Below are positions 1 through 12,225 of a stretch of 64,000 nt of DNA, in pieces. The position numbers and the translations under genes were made by a program. The stretch comes from Cynocephalus volans. Lineage: Eukaryota > Chordata > Mammalia > Dermoptera > Cynocephalidae. The notes below the pieces were generated by a model. That model was not told where the DNA came from. It ran no database searches and saw only the letters and a list, made by a program, of their open reading frames with translations. The DNA lies in assembly GCF_027409185.1 (NCBI RefSeq), contig NC_084463.1, positions 162,913,869 through 162,977,868 of the forward strand. The letters are read 5' to 3'. Positions within the stretch are counted from its first letter, which is position 1. The number at the start of each line of letters is the position of its first letter.

Positions 1-174
1 CTTCTCATCAGCTCATGGTACATTCTCCAGGATAGACCACATATTAGGCCACAAATCTAGTCTCAGCAAATTTTAAAAAATTGAAATCATTCCAACAATC
101 TTTTCAGACCACAATGGACTAAAACTGGAGATAAACAATAAGCAAATTGCTGGAAGCTACACAAATACATGGAA

Positions 175-333
175 GGGCTGACCCCATGGCGCACTCGGGA
201 GAGTGCGGCCCTGGGAGCGTGGCAGTGCTCCCGCCGCGGGTTCGGATCCTATATAAGGATGGCCGGTGCGCTCACTGGCTGAGCGCGGTGCGGCCGGTCA
301 CAAAAAGACAAAAAAAAAAAAAAAAAAAAAAAA
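175..333 (+). mobile_element. tRNA-derived dimeric SINE (CYN-like), variant with shortened second unit
   Basis: The element starts gggctgac...ggcgcactcgggagag (A-box-like) and has a B-box-like GGTTCGGATCC at about 239-249. A partial second tRNA unit (ggccggtgcgctcactggct) and a poly-A run to 333 follow. It is flanked by the exact duplication caaatacatggaa at 162-174 and 336-348, inside L1 ORF2. The middle of the first unit differs from the other copies, and most of the second unit is missing. Confidence 0.88.
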
Positions 334-349
334 GCCAAATACATGGAAA

Positions 350-3300
350 ATAAATATTAGGCTCCTGAATGACCTATGGGTCCAAGAAGAAATTAAACAG
401 GAATCAAAAAATTTCTAGAAACTAATGAAAACAAAGATACATCATGCCAAAACTTGTGGGATTATGCAAAAGCTATTTATTGCAGTAAATACTTATATCA
501 AAAAAATGGGAAGACTCCAAATAAACGACCTAAAGCTACACCTCGAAGAACTTGAAAAACAACAACAATCCAAACCTAAAGGCAGGAGATGGAAAGAAAT
601 AATTAAGATCAGAGCAGAACTAAATGAAATAGAGACCCAAAAAACAATAGAAAAGATGAACAAAACTAAAAGTTGGTTTTTCGAGAAGATAAACAAAATA
701 GACAAACCATTAGCTAGATTAACAAAAAAAAGAGGAGAGAAGACCCAAATAACAAAAATCAGAAATGAAAAGGGAGACATTACAACTGACACCACAGAAA
801 CACAAAGAATCGTTAGAGACTATTATAAGCAACTGTATGACAACAAATTTGAAAATCTGGAAGAGATGGATAAGTTTCTAGACACATATAAATTACCAAG
901 ACTGAACCAAGAAGAGACAGAAAACCTGAGCAGACCAATAACAAGCAAGGAGACTGAAGCGGTAATCAGCAATCTTCCAACAAAAAAAAGTCCAGGTCCG
1001 GATGGCTTTACAGCTGAATTCTATCAAACTTTTAAAGAGGAGTTAATACCAATTCTCATGAACCTGTTCCAAATAATTGAAACAGACTCTACTTTCCCAA
1101 ACTCATTCTATGAGGCCAACATAACTCTGATACCAAAACCAGATAAAGACACCACAAAAAAAGAAAATTACAGGCCAATATTCTCGATGAACCTAGATGC
1201 TAAAATCCTCCACAAAATATTAGCAATTAGGATACAGCAACATACTAAAAAAATTATACACTATGATCAAGTGGGATTCATCCCAGGGATGCAAGGATGG
1301 TTCAACATACAAAAGTCAATAAATGTGATACATCACATCAACAAGCTCAAGGACAAAGACCATATGATTATCTCAATAGATGCTGAAAAGGCATTTGACA
1401 AAAGTCAACATCCCTTCATGATAAAGACGTAACAAATTAGGTATAGAAGGAAAATATCTTAACACAATTAAAGCCATTTATGACAAGCCCACCGCCAGTA
1501 TTGCTCTGAATGGGGAAAAATTGAAGGCCTTCCCCTTAAGGACAGGAACAAGACAAGGATGTTCACTCTCCCCACTTCTATTCAACATAGTGCTGGAGGT
1601 ACTAGCTAGAGCAATCAGGCAAGAGAAAGAAATAAAGGGAATCCAGATTGGAGAAGATGAAGTCAAACTTTCCCTATTTGTAGATGACATGATACTATAT
1701 ATAGAAAAGCCTAAAGACCCTATCAAAAAACTCCTAGAGCTGGTTAATAACTTCAATAATGTTGCAGGATACAAAATAAATGCCCAGAAATCAGTAGCAT
1801 TTATATACTCAAATAATGAATTAACAGAAAGAGAAATAAAGAAAGTAAGCCCATTTACAATTGTCACCAAAAAAATATGATACGTAGGGATTAATTTAAC
1901 CAAGGAGGTGAAAGACCTCTACAATAAGAATTACAAACCACTTCTGAAAGAAACTAAAGAAGATACAGAAAGATGGAAAGATATTTCATGCTCTTGGATT
2001 GGAAGAATTAACATTGTAAAAATGTCTATACTACCCAATGTGATCTACAGATTCAATGCAATCCCCATCAAACTACCAATGACATTCTTCACAGAAATGG
2101 AAAAAACAATCTTACCTTTCATGTGGAAAAACGAAAGACCCCAAATAGCCAAAGCAATCCTGAGCAAAAAGAGCAAAGCCGTAGGCATAACTCTGCCTGA
2201 CTTCAAATTATACTACAAAGCTGTTGTAACCAAAAAGCATGGCACTGGTATAAAAACAGACATTCAGACCAGTGGAGTAGAATAGAGAACCCAGAAATCA
2301 CTCCTCAGGCTTATAGCCATGTGACATTAGACAAAGACAACAAAAATCTACATTGGGGAAAAGACTGCCTCTTCAACAAGTGGTGCTGGGAAAACTGGAT
2401 ATCCATTTGCAGAAGAATGAAACTAGATATGCATCTCTCATCATACGCTAAAATCAACTCAAAATGGATTAAAGACCTAGGTATAAGACCCGAAACTGTA
2501 AAATCACTAAGGAAAAATATAGGTGAAACACTCCAGCAGTTAGGTCAGGGCACAGGCTTTATGAACATGAGCCCGAAAGCACAAGCAGCAAAAGAAAAAA
2601 TAAACAAATGGGACTATATCAAACTAAAAAGTTTCTGCACAGCAAAATAAACAATCACCAGAGTGAAAAGACAACCTACAGAGTGGGAGAAAGTTTTTGC
2701 CAACTATGCATCCCTCAAGGGACTAATATCCAGAATATACATAGAACTCAAGCAATTATACAGTAAAAAAATAAATGACCCAATTAAAAAATGGGAAAAG
2801 GAGCTGAATAGACATTTTTCAAAGGAAGACATACAAATGGCCAACAGATACATGAAAAAATGCTCAACATCACTAGTCATCAGGGAAATGCAAATTAAAA
2901 CCACTTTGAGATGCCCCCTCACTCCCGTTAGACTGGCTATGATCAAAAAGACGGTGAATAACAAATGCTGGCGACGGTGTGGAGAGAAGGGAACACTCCT
3001 GCAGTGTTGGTGGGATTATAAATTAGTACAACCACTTTGGAAAACAATTTGGAGGTTTCTCAAACAACTACAGATAGATCTTCCATATGATCCAGCAATC
3101 CCTCTTCTGGCTATATATCCAGAGGACTGGAAATCATCATGTCGAAGGGATCCCTGCACTCCCATGTTCATCGCAGCTCTGTTCACAATAGCCAAGACAT
3201 GGAACCAACCTAAATGTCCATTGATGGATGACTGGATAAGGAAACTGTGATATATCTACACTATGGAATACTACTCTGCCATAAAAAAGAATGAAACCCT

Positions 3301-3529
3301 CCCATTTGCAGCAACATGGATGAACCTTGAGAAACTTAGGTTGAGTGAAACAAGCAAAGCACAGAGGGATAAATACCTCATGTTCACTCATATGTGGGAG
3401 CTGAGAGAGAAAGGAAGGCAGGAGAGAAAGACCACAGTAGTGCTGTGGTCTAACAGAGGAGGGAACATTCCTAGGGATATGAATTGGAGTGGAGGGGAGA
3501 GGGGCAGGGGGAGGGAGGTTGGGAGATAA
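350..3529 (+). pseudogene. L1 ORF2 remnant (reverse transcriptase), broken into several frames
   Basis: Recognisable pieces are 425-1432 (palm/fingers, with [15 protein letters not shown] and [16 protein letters not shown]), 1521-1880 ([20 protein letters not shown] and the catalytic loop as FVDD), 1908-2285, 2321-2650, 2663-3250 (C-terminal Cys region with [19 protein letters not shown]) and 3263-3529 (MEYYSAIKKNE). Frameshifts occur near 1430 and 2230 and there is an in-frame stop at 1878. The active-site loop has Val where L1 normally has Ala. The copy cannot make a functional protein. Confidence 0.9.
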
Positions 3530-3640
3530 TTGGAAGGGGACAAAGGGTACAAAAGTAATTTCTGGTAATGGGTATGTCCCTAGCATGAGTCTGGTTCCCA
3601 CATCATGGGCAGGAGGGGGAACAATCAGCTTTGTATCGCA

Positions 3641-3647
3641 TGAATAT

Positions 3648-3680
<33 letters not shown>

Positions 3681-3709
3681 AAGAAAAGAAAGAAAGAAGA
3701 AAGAAACAG
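3641..3709 (+). repeat. GAAA/GA simple repeat forming the L1 tail
   Basis: Runs of gaaa and ga directly follow the L1 3' UTR. It is best read as an expanded and mutated L1 poly-A tail rather than an independent microsatellite. Confidence 0.85.
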
Positions 3710-3712
3710 ACC

Positions 3713-6700
3713 AGCCCTGCTGGCCTTAGGTGTTCCCAAAGCCTCGAGCGAGACATTGGTCAGCTTTGAGCCAGGCGCTCTCCAAGGCAAGGGCTGACGC
3801 ACGTCTGTCTGGGGAGGAAGGGCAAACAGGTGGTGGGCACCCGGGCTGGCGAGTGTCTCACCGTGCCAGCTCCCCGCTGCGGCTCCAGGGGCTGGAGGGA
3901 GTTGAACATTAACCCCTTTGGTGAGTGGCCCCAGTTAAACAAACACCCGCTATCACAGGTCAACAGCAGCCGCCTCCCCTCTGTCTGGGCTGCTGCTAAC
4001 TCAGAGCCCAGAGCAGTCCTGCCTGGGCGCTGCCTGCCACGGCCAGCACGGCAGGGGCCATGGTGCTTAGGCTGCCAGGCAGGGCAGGGCAGGCACTGCC
4101 CCAGGTTCCAGCCCCGTCCACCTTTGCCTGCTGCTCCCTGTGTGACCCCGGGCAAGTCGCTGTCCCTGCCTCTCTACACTGAGAGGCCTGGCCCTCTCTG
4201 ATGTGGCCTCCTGGGATGTCTGGGCCACAGTTGTGTCTGGGGGTCAGGAGCAGGGTAGGGGGATGCTGGGCTGGGTCTGGTGTCATAAAGTGAAGCCAGA
4301 GAAAAACTACAGGCTTTGAAATCAGATTCCAGGAAGTGACAAAGGCAATGAACACTTAGGGAACACTCACCACGTGCTTGTGTCTTTTTGCTGCTTTGTT
4401 AAATTTTCAATGAGGTGGACATTACTGTCACCTCGTTTTACAGAACAGGAAACTAAGGCTGAGGCAGGCCAAGCTGCTGAGTTAGGAAGCAGCGGAGACA
4501 GAATTTGCCCAGGGGCACCTGAGCAGGGCCTGACCGCTAAGGCCGGCGCTCCCGTGTCCCTCCCACCCCACCCAGCCTCCTCGGGGCCCCGACAGTCCCC
4601 CTTCAAGCCTCCTGGACTGGCCGTGCTGAGCTTCTTTCTCAGTGTTCTCAGAAGACACCCTGCCCTTCCTTGTGGCCGGGACTGCACGCGTCCGCTGCGT
4701 CCCCGCCCTTGGTTTCATGAACTCCTATTCATCCCTCGACCGTTCTTTGTGTCACCTCCTCCTTGAAGCCTGCCTTCGTTTCCCCGCAGAAACAGGGCCC
4801 CTCCTCTGTACTCCCGCGATATGTCTCACCTGCATCTATTCAAGGCACTTGTCACACTTTCCTGCTATTTGTGTATCTGGGTTTAAGTCACGTCTGTAGC
4901 CGCTGTGCCTTTTGAGGGCCCAGCTCCTATTTGGCACTCAAATAGGGAAGGTTGTCAAGGAAGCAGGTGACGCCAGAGAGTCCCCCATGGAAGCAGGACA
5001 GGAACGGGCAGAGCAACACCTTCAGGTGAGCAGAGGAGGCACAGCTCGGCTGACAAAGAAGAAAGAGCTGGAATAGTCTCGAGTACACAGCAACAGTGGA
5101 CACCAGCTCCAGCCATTCCAAACAGGGATGGAGAAAGCTGTGATCGAGGCAGTTCAAGCAGGTGCCTGGGGTGCCAGGCGCGGACTCCCGAGGCGGGCCA
5201 CAGGGACAGCAGGTGACGCTAACTGCTGGCCTGGGTGCCAGGCCCCACGTGAAGGGCTCCAGGGGTGCTCTCTCCTCAACAATCCCAAAGTTAAGTGCCA
5301 TCATCACCCCCCATTTTTACGAGTGAGGAACCTGAGACAGAGTATTTAGCTGACACTCAGGGGGCCAGGGAAGGCAGGAGCAGTTTTCCAGAAGACCCCG
5401 TGCTCTCAGCACGGCCCCAGCCCCCCGCACCCACCGCCAGCCTTGGCCCCAGGCTGAGCGCTTTCCTGGGTCAGCTCTGGTCCACTTGGAGGCCTCTTAG
5501 CCCCAGAAGAAAAATGTGGTTTGACTGGTAGGAGGAGGAAATAAAAGTAGCTGTTTTGTTTATAGGAGAGACACCGTGAAGGGCATTCTCCGACCTGCCA
5601 GAGGCCAGGAGAAAAGTCGAGTCCCTACTCCTGTGGACCGCTGGCCTGCTGTTTCTAGTCACTTTGATCGGTGTCCCATTCCCCATGCCCACTGAGGCTG
5701 CGGTGAAGAAATCGAAATGGCCCGACCTGCTGCCCAGGGAGCAGCAAACACATTAGTAGTGGCGAAAGAGTGACTTGCTTAACAGATAAGATGTAAACCC
5801 CCTTTCTGTAACTAGAGCCCTGCCTCCATCATGTAATTGTAGTTTCCAACATCGGTTGCATGAGAGGAAACAAGAGCCCTGAGGGGCAACCACAGTTAAG
5901 TTCTAGAGGACAACACACCAAGCCTTGTCCTGATCAAATACAGCTAACCTTTTGCCCTAGGGTTATATTTGTGTCAAGTCACTATTAAAATCGCCGGGTC
6001 CAGCAGTTTGCCCGGCTGGAGGAAACCTTGGACTTTTTTGCTGCCTCTAGGCAAGCTTGGGATTGAGTCACTCTTTCAGAGGGAGACAGGTCCATGCCCT
6101 TCCCGGGCCCCGCAAACACCCGTGGCTCCCAGGGGCCCGCGCTGAGCGCCACTGACCTCTCCCACTTCTCAGGCTCCCTGAGTATGTTTGACTAATAGGC
6201 ATGGGTCACCCCGCTTGTCTGCACCATAATCGTTAGACAAACTTCTTCTGGCCCCACCTAGCGGCATGGAAAGCAGGTAAAAAGCAGTGATTCCTATCTG
6301 TCACCCAAGGGAATTCTTAGCAGACAGAGATTTCCAGAATTGCCCTGGGGGAGGTGGGGCGGCGTGGCTCAGGCCGGCAGGTGGGCTGGCTGGCTCTGTG
6401 GCCCTCCCCGGTGCTCTCCAGGTACGGCTCCAAACAGAACCGGGCCCTCCGTGAAGGCTGTCTGCTGTCATCTCAGGGGATTGATGTCCTGCTCACACAG
6501 AACTACGACCACCTCACTGGCAGGGATATTCTCCCCTGGGCCCCATCTGGGACCTTGTCATCACTGGAAAATGCAGAGCCCACCGTCCGCCCCGACCTCT
6601 GCCTGCCTTCCCCGTGGCTTGCCTGACCACCCTTGGCCATCCTCCGACCACGGAATGTCTCCAGGCCTTGCATGCCTCCGCTTTTGCCCGACCGGCAGCC

Positions 6701-7448
6701 CACTCGGCTCAGACTCACCGTCTCTTCCCTAACCTGCGTGCATGCACAGCTGGCTCAACCCTTCTCCCGCCGACCTGAACCTTGTGTCACCAAGCCCTGC
6801 CATCTTCTGTGGCCTCCACCTGGCTAAAGGCTAATGTGTGTGGAGAAGTGCTGCCACCGGCCTGGCTCCCTTGGGTGCTCAGGACCCTGACTGTACCTAC
6901 AAGGAGATGGGTAAATATTTCACCATGAATTGCACTAGGTTTCTGTAACTAGCTTGCTTTCCTATTCTCGGTTCAAATCTCCCTCACGCTCCTCTAAACG
7001 TGGGGCCCTCATCTTCTCACTCTCAGATGGTCTCTCCTCCTGCTTTACATAGATAGAGACCCTCACGCTGACCTGGCTCCCCCACCACAGCTGTAAGCCT
7101 CTCTTCCTCTTGGAAGGAAGAATCTGTACTCCTAGACCCACTCTCATCCCCCAACTCTGAATAACTCCTTCACTTGCCTTCTTAGGAACACACGATCTCC
7201 TGGGGAAGCTTCCCACCTCCTCTCCCAGCTGTCATCTGCGTTCCTCCTTCACAACCAAACTTCCTCTCCCCTGCTTTCCCCTCGCCCAGTCTGGGTCCTC
7301 TTTGAAGTGCTGCCCCACGCTGTGCACTCTCCAAGATCACCAAGGACCAGTAGCCTTTGAGCAGCATTCCCTGCTGCTGCTGTCCATGCCTTATTGTGGA
7401 AAGGCCCAGGGGCTGTCCTCAGCCCTCTTTCCCTGGGTTATCTATCTC
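3713..7448. other. GC-rich intergenic DNA with ancient MIR/L2 fragments, no gene recognised
   Basis: Base composition is clearly richer in G+C than the rest of the window. Ancient repeat pieces include a MIR/L2-like stretch around 4335-4500, a MIR-like phrase near 4135-4185 (tgtgaccccgggcaagtc) and an L2 3'-end-like stretch around 4795-4945. Open frames here are short, overlap on both strands and match nothing I know, as expected by chance in GC-rich DNA. In human, as I recall it, the DNA downstream of KMT5B is the spacer towards CHKA, so regulatory sequence is possible. I cannot point to a supported element. Confidence 0.55.
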
Positions 7449-9678
7449 TGTTATGGTTCTAACGTGTCACTCAAAGTTCATGTGTTGGAAACTTGACCCC
7501 CAAAGCAACAGTGTACGGAGGTGGGGCCTAATCAGAGGTGATTAGCTTATGAGGGCTCTGCACTCATGAATAGATCAGTGCTGCTGTTGTGGGAGTGGGT
7601 TAGTTATCACCCGATACGGCCCCTTGATCTTGGACTTCCCACCTTCCAGAGCCACGAGCCAAATGTACTTCTGTTGTTTATAAACTACCCAGTCTGTGGT
7701 ATTCTGTCACTGCAATACAAAACAGACTAAGACAGAAAACTGGTATGGAGAAGTGGGGCTGCTGCTATAACAAATACCTGCAAATGTGGAAGTGGCTTTG
7801 GAATTAATTGGGTAATGAGTAGAGGCTGGAAGAATTTGAAGGTGACAGCTAGAAAAAGCCTAGATTGCCATGAATGAAGTGTTAAGGGTAGTTCTGAAGA
7901 GGGCTCACAAGACAAGAACTGTAGGGAGAGCTCAAATCTTCTTCAGGATTACTTAAGTGGTTATGGTCACAATGTTGGTAGAAATGTGGATAATAAAGTC
8001 CATTCTGATGAAGTCTCAGAAATGAGGAACAAGGTATTGGAAACTGGAGTGAAGGTCATTCTTGTTATAACAGTTGCAAAGAACTTGGCAGAATTGTGTC
8101 CTAGGGCTTTGTAGAAGACAGAACTTGAGAGCAATAAAGTAGGAAATCTGGCAGAAGACATACAGAAGCTGCAAAGTGTTCAAGGTGCTGTATGGCTTCT
8201 TTTGGCCACTTACAGTAAAGTGAGAGAACAGAGAAATGATTCAAAGACATAATTTATAATTAAAAGGGCAGCAGAACAGAAAGACTTGGAAAACTTTCAA
8301 CCTAGCCTTGTAAAGAATAAAGTGTTCAGCAGAGAATATTAAGGGTGTGGCCAAGAAACATTTGCTTAAGAGATTAACATGGATAGAAGGAGGATCGGTT
8401 CTATTCATTCAGACAATGGGGGAGTGGCCCCAAAGGCATTTCAGGATTTTCAAGGCAAGCTGAGACCTTGACGGCAAGGTTTCCAGAGGGGCATCCAAGG
8501 GACCTCAGCATTTGTTGCCCTGCACTGCCTTGGGACTCTGCCCCTTGCATTCTGGTCCAGAACCCCTTGGCTGCCCCAGCCATGGCTTAAGCAGGGCCAG
8601 ATGTGGCTTGACTGACCACTCTGGAAGGTACAAGCCATGATCCTTGGCAGCATTGTGTTGCTAATTCTGTAGGTGCACAAAATGCAAGAGCTATGTTGCA
8701 GGGGTGGAGCCAACACAGACAGCCCCTACTAGGGCAATGTCTAGTGGAGCCATGGGCATGGGGCAACTCCTGAGACCCCAGAACTGTAGGGCCACCAGTG
8801 TGCAACTCCAGCCTGGGAAAACTGCAACCTGTGACAGCTGCTGGGTAGACTGAGCTCAGCAAAGCCACAGGGGGTGGGACTGCCTGAGGCCTTGGGGACC
8901 CAACCCCTGCCCAGTGTGAACAGAAGGCAGGACATGGAGTCAAGGAAAATTATTCTGGAGCCTTAAGATTATTGTTGTTTGCCCTGTTGGATTTTGGACT
9001 TACTTGGGACCAATTTTCCCTTTTTTCTTACCTATTTCTTCCTTTAGGAATGGGACTATCTATCCTATGACTGTCCCACCGTTCTATTTTGGAAGTAGAT
9101 AACCTGTTTTGATTTCACAGGCTCACAGCTGGAGGGGACTTGCCTCAGGATGAATCACTGTCATCTCATATCTGATTTAGATGAGACTCCAGACTTTGGA
9201 CTTTTGAGTTGATGCTAGAACAAGTTAAGATTTGGGACTACTGGGATGGAATGAACAGATTTTGCATGTGTCAAGAACGTGAATTTGGGGGGCTGGGGCA
9301 GAATGCTATGGTTTGAATGTGTCCCTCACAGTTCATGTGCTGGAAACTTAATCTCCAATGCAACAGTGTTGAGAGGTGGGACCTTTCAGAGGTGATTAGG
9401 TTCTGAGGGCTCTGCCTCAGGAATGAACTAATGCTGTTATCGCAGGAGCGGGGTCCTGATGAAGGGATGAGTTTGGCTCCCTTCCCCTCTGTCATCTGCT
9501 GTTGTGCCATATCATGTTTTCCACCAGAAGGTGATGCAGCAAAAAGGCCCTCACCAGATGTGGCTCTCCAATCCTGGACTTCCTGGCCTCCAGAAGTGTG
9601 AGCCAAATAAACTGCTATTGTTTATAAATTACCCAGTCTGTGGTATTCTGTCATAGCAGCACAAAACAGACTAAGACA
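7449..9678 (+). mobile_element. ERVL-MaLR retrotransposon, LTR-internal-LTR, degraded
   Basis: The 5' LTR is 7449-7734 and the 3' LTR 9304-9678. Each starts with TG (tgttatggtt / tgctatggtt) and ends actaagaca. The shared body includes cagttcatgtgctggaaact and acccagtctgtggtattctg. The internal part begins right after the first LTR with gaaaactggtatggagaagt and resembles MST/THE1/MLT1 internal sequence. It is an ancient endogenous retrovirus-like element without pol or env and with no usable open frame. Flanking 5-bp sequences (atctc, ctcag) do not match, so the target duplication is lost or the ends are rearranged. Confidence 0.85.
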
Positions 9679-9680
9679 CT

Positions 9681-9727
9681 CAGGGGTGAAATCAAAGCCT
9701 ACTCCAATGGCTTTGATTTCACCCCTG
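9681..9727. repeat. Perfect 19-bp inverted repeat at the junction of two LTR elements
   Basis: caggggtgaaatcaaagcc (9681-9699) is exactly complementary to ggctttgatttcacccctg (9709-9727), with a 9-bp loop (tactccaat). It lies 2 bp after the first MaLR element, and its right arm includes the first bases of the next LTR. Confidence 0.95.
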
Positions 9728-12225
9728 TAGTGGATTGAATTATGCCCCCCCAAAACTCCCTGAAGCTTGAATTGTGTCCCTCCAAGTTTTATGTATTAGA
9801 AACTTAGCCCCCACTGTGACTGTTAAGAGGGTGGGAAATCCTATTATGGTAATTGAAAGGTGGAGCCTTGAAGAGGTGATTGGATTGTAGGACCCTGCAG
9901 TAGTGAGTGGATTAAAAATAGTGGTCAGGGTTGTGGTTCTGAGGGTTTTTTTTTTTTTTTTTTAAAAGATGACCAGTAAGGGGATCTTAACCCTTGACTT
10001 GGTGTTGTGAGCACCACGCTCAGCCAGTGAGCGAACTGGCCATCCGTATATGGGATCCGAACCCGGGGCCTTGGTGTTCTCAGCACCGCACTCTCCCGAG
10101 TGAGCCACGGGCCGGCCCGGTTCTGAGGGTTTTAAAAGGAGAGTCTGTCTGTCTCTCTCTCTCTCCTTCTACCATCTTGCAATGTGAGACCCCTGGGTCA
10201 CTGTCACCACCACCAGATGGACTTTTTCTTTATAAATCCAGTCTCAGGGATTCCGTTATAGCAACACAAAATGGACTAATACAGAAAATTGGTACAAGAC
10301 AAGTGGGATGTTGCTTATAACAAATACTTGAAAATGCGGAAGCAGCTTTGGAACTGGGTGTTTGGCAAAGGTTGGAGGAGTTTGGAGGACTCAGAAGAAG
10401 AGATGAGGGAAAGTTTGGAATGTCTTAGACTGGTTACATGGTGGTGAACAGAATGCTGATAGAAATGTGGACTGTAAAGACCCTTCTAAGGAGGTCTCAG
10501 ATAGGAATAACAAGTTTATCAGAAACTGGGGCAAAGATCACTCTTGATGTGAACTGGCAAGGAATTTGGCTGCATTGTGTCCATGCCCTAGGAATTTGCG
10601 GAAGTTGGAACTTAGGAGTTGTGAACCAGAGTATTTAGCAGAAGAAATTTCTAAGCAGCAAAGCATTAAGGAAGCTGCATGGCTACTTGTGACAGCCTAC
10701 GCTGAGTTATGGTGGCAAAGGCACAACATAAAGCCAGAATTTAAAAGGGAAGCAGAGCACAAAGATTTGGAAAATTTGCAGCCTGGCCATGTGGGAGAGA
10801 AGCAGAGAGCATTTTCAGAAGGAAAATTCAATGGTACTAAGATTAACACAAAAGAAAGGGATTATCAAGAGAAGGGGGAAAGGGCCCTGAAGGCACTGCA
10901 GAAGCTTCTGGGGCCAATCCTTCCATTTCAGGCCCACAGGCCTAGGGAGATAGAACAGTCTTGGGGAACAGTCCCGAGGTGCCCTCCATGAGCTCACTGC
11001 TCAGGGACACCTTGGGAAGCTGCTTCCAGCACCAGCACTCCAACTGCTTTAGCTGCTCCAGCTGTAGCTAAATTGGCCCTAGGTGTGACTGGACCTGCAG
11101 CTTTGGAAAATACAAGCTGGAAGCCTTGGTGGTATCCACATGGTGTTAGGTCTGCAGGCTTGCAGAATGCTAGGGCTGTGGAGGCTTAGGAGCTTCCACC
11201 CCAATTTCAGGGGACGTATGGAAAAGTCTGGGACCCAGGAAGAGATCTGTCACAGGGGCAGATTCACTGCATAGAGTCTTTGCTAGAGCAATGACAAGCA
11301 GAAACGTGGGGTCAGAGTTGCAGCAGAGAAACCCCAACAGTGCCATGCCTAGTGGAGCCCTGAGAGCGGGACCTCCATGGAGACTCCAGACCTGTGGAAC
11401 TACCAGAGTAGAATGCCAGCATGGGAGAGCTGAAGTGTGGCCTGAGACCAGGAAAGCCATAGGAGCAGAGCTGCCTGAAGACTTGCGGACCCAACCCCCA
11501 CACCAGCATGCAGAGGAGGTCAAACGTGGAGTCAAGGTCCCTGATTCACTAGCATTGAGATTTAATGCCTGCTCTGCTGGGTTTCAGACTTGTTTGGGAA
11601 CTGTTACCCTTTTCTTTTGGCCTATGTCTCCCTTTTGAAACAGGAATATGTACCCTATGTTTGTCCCACCATCGTATCTTGGAAGTAGATAACTTGTATT
11701 GATTTCACAGATGAGACTTTAAACTTTGAACTCTTCAGTTAAAACAAGATTTTGGGGATGAAGTGAATGTATTTGCATGTAAAAAGAACATGAATTTTGG
11801 TGGGCGAGGGGAGGAATGTAGTGGATTGAATTATGTGCCCCCCAAGCCCTTGAAGCTTGAATTGTTGTCCCCCAAGTTTTATGTATTAGAAACTTGGCCC
11901 CCACTGTGACTGTTAGGAGGGTGGGAAATCCTATCATGGTAACTGAAAGGTGGAGCCTTGAAGAGGTGATTGGACTGTAGGACTGTGCAGTAGCAAATGG
12001 ATTAAAAATGGTGGTCAGGGGTGTGGTTCTGAGGGCTTAAAAAGAAGAGGAGAGTCTTCTTCTCTCTCTGCTTCCACCATCTTGCAATGTGAGACCCCTG
12101 GGTCACTGTCGCCACCACTGGATGGACTCTGGACTTCCCAGCCTCAGAAACTGTAAGCAATATCATTTTTCTTTATAAATCACCCAGTCTATAACAAAAT
12201 GTTATAACAAAAACAGACTAATACA
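9726..12225 (+). mobile_element. Second ERVL-MaLR retrotransposon, full length, degraded
   Basis: The 5' LTR is 9726-10283 (interrupted by a SINE) and the 3' LTR 11817-12225. Both begin tgtagtggattgaattatg and end actaataca. The flanks acccc (9721-9725) and agccc (12226-12230) look like a slightly diverged 5-bp target duplication. The internal region (10284-11816) contains a 141-codon open stretch at 10566-10991 that looks like MaLR internal, gag-region-derived sequence. It lacks any recognisable complete retroviral gene. The element is non-functional. Confidence 0.87.
9949..10118 (-). mobile_element. tRNA-derived dimeric SINE (CYN-like) inside the MaLR 5' LTR
   Basis: Minus orientation: a T-run at the left, then atgaccagtaaggggatctt..., ending ...gggccggccc. 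B-box-like sequences occur in both units (ggttaagatcc and ggttcggatcc on the minus strand). The exact 14-bp duplication ggttctgagggttt lies at 9935-9948 and 10119-10132. The insertion post-dates the LTR. Confidence 0.95.

Larger units (their letters stand above)
1..3712 (+). mobile_element. LINE-1, ORF2 to 3' tail, interrupted by a tRNA-SINE; left end outside the window
   Basis: The sequence encodes L1 ORF2 from the end of the endonuclease domain (DHNGLKLEIN-like) through reverse transcriptase and the C-terminal Cys region. A G-rich polypurine 3' UTR block follows (3490-3530, ggggagaggggcagggggag), then a GAAA/GA-rich tail from about 3648 to 3709. The G-rich 3' UTR and A-rich tail are typical of L1. 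The element reads left to right. Its 5' part is missing or lies before base 1. Confidence 0.93.

Noticed and set aside
3137-3802. 221-codon minus-strand open frame
   Set aside because: Antisense to the L1 ORF2 C-terminus and its low-complexity tail; no homology recognised.
6340-6732. Overlapping open frames in the GC-rich block
   Set aside because: Several frames open on both strands are expected in GC-rich DNA; no coherent protein or splice structure found.
10566-10991. 141-codon open frame in the second MaLR element
   Set aside because: Matches MaLR internal sequence and lacks a complete retroviral domain; kept as part of the element, not as a gene.
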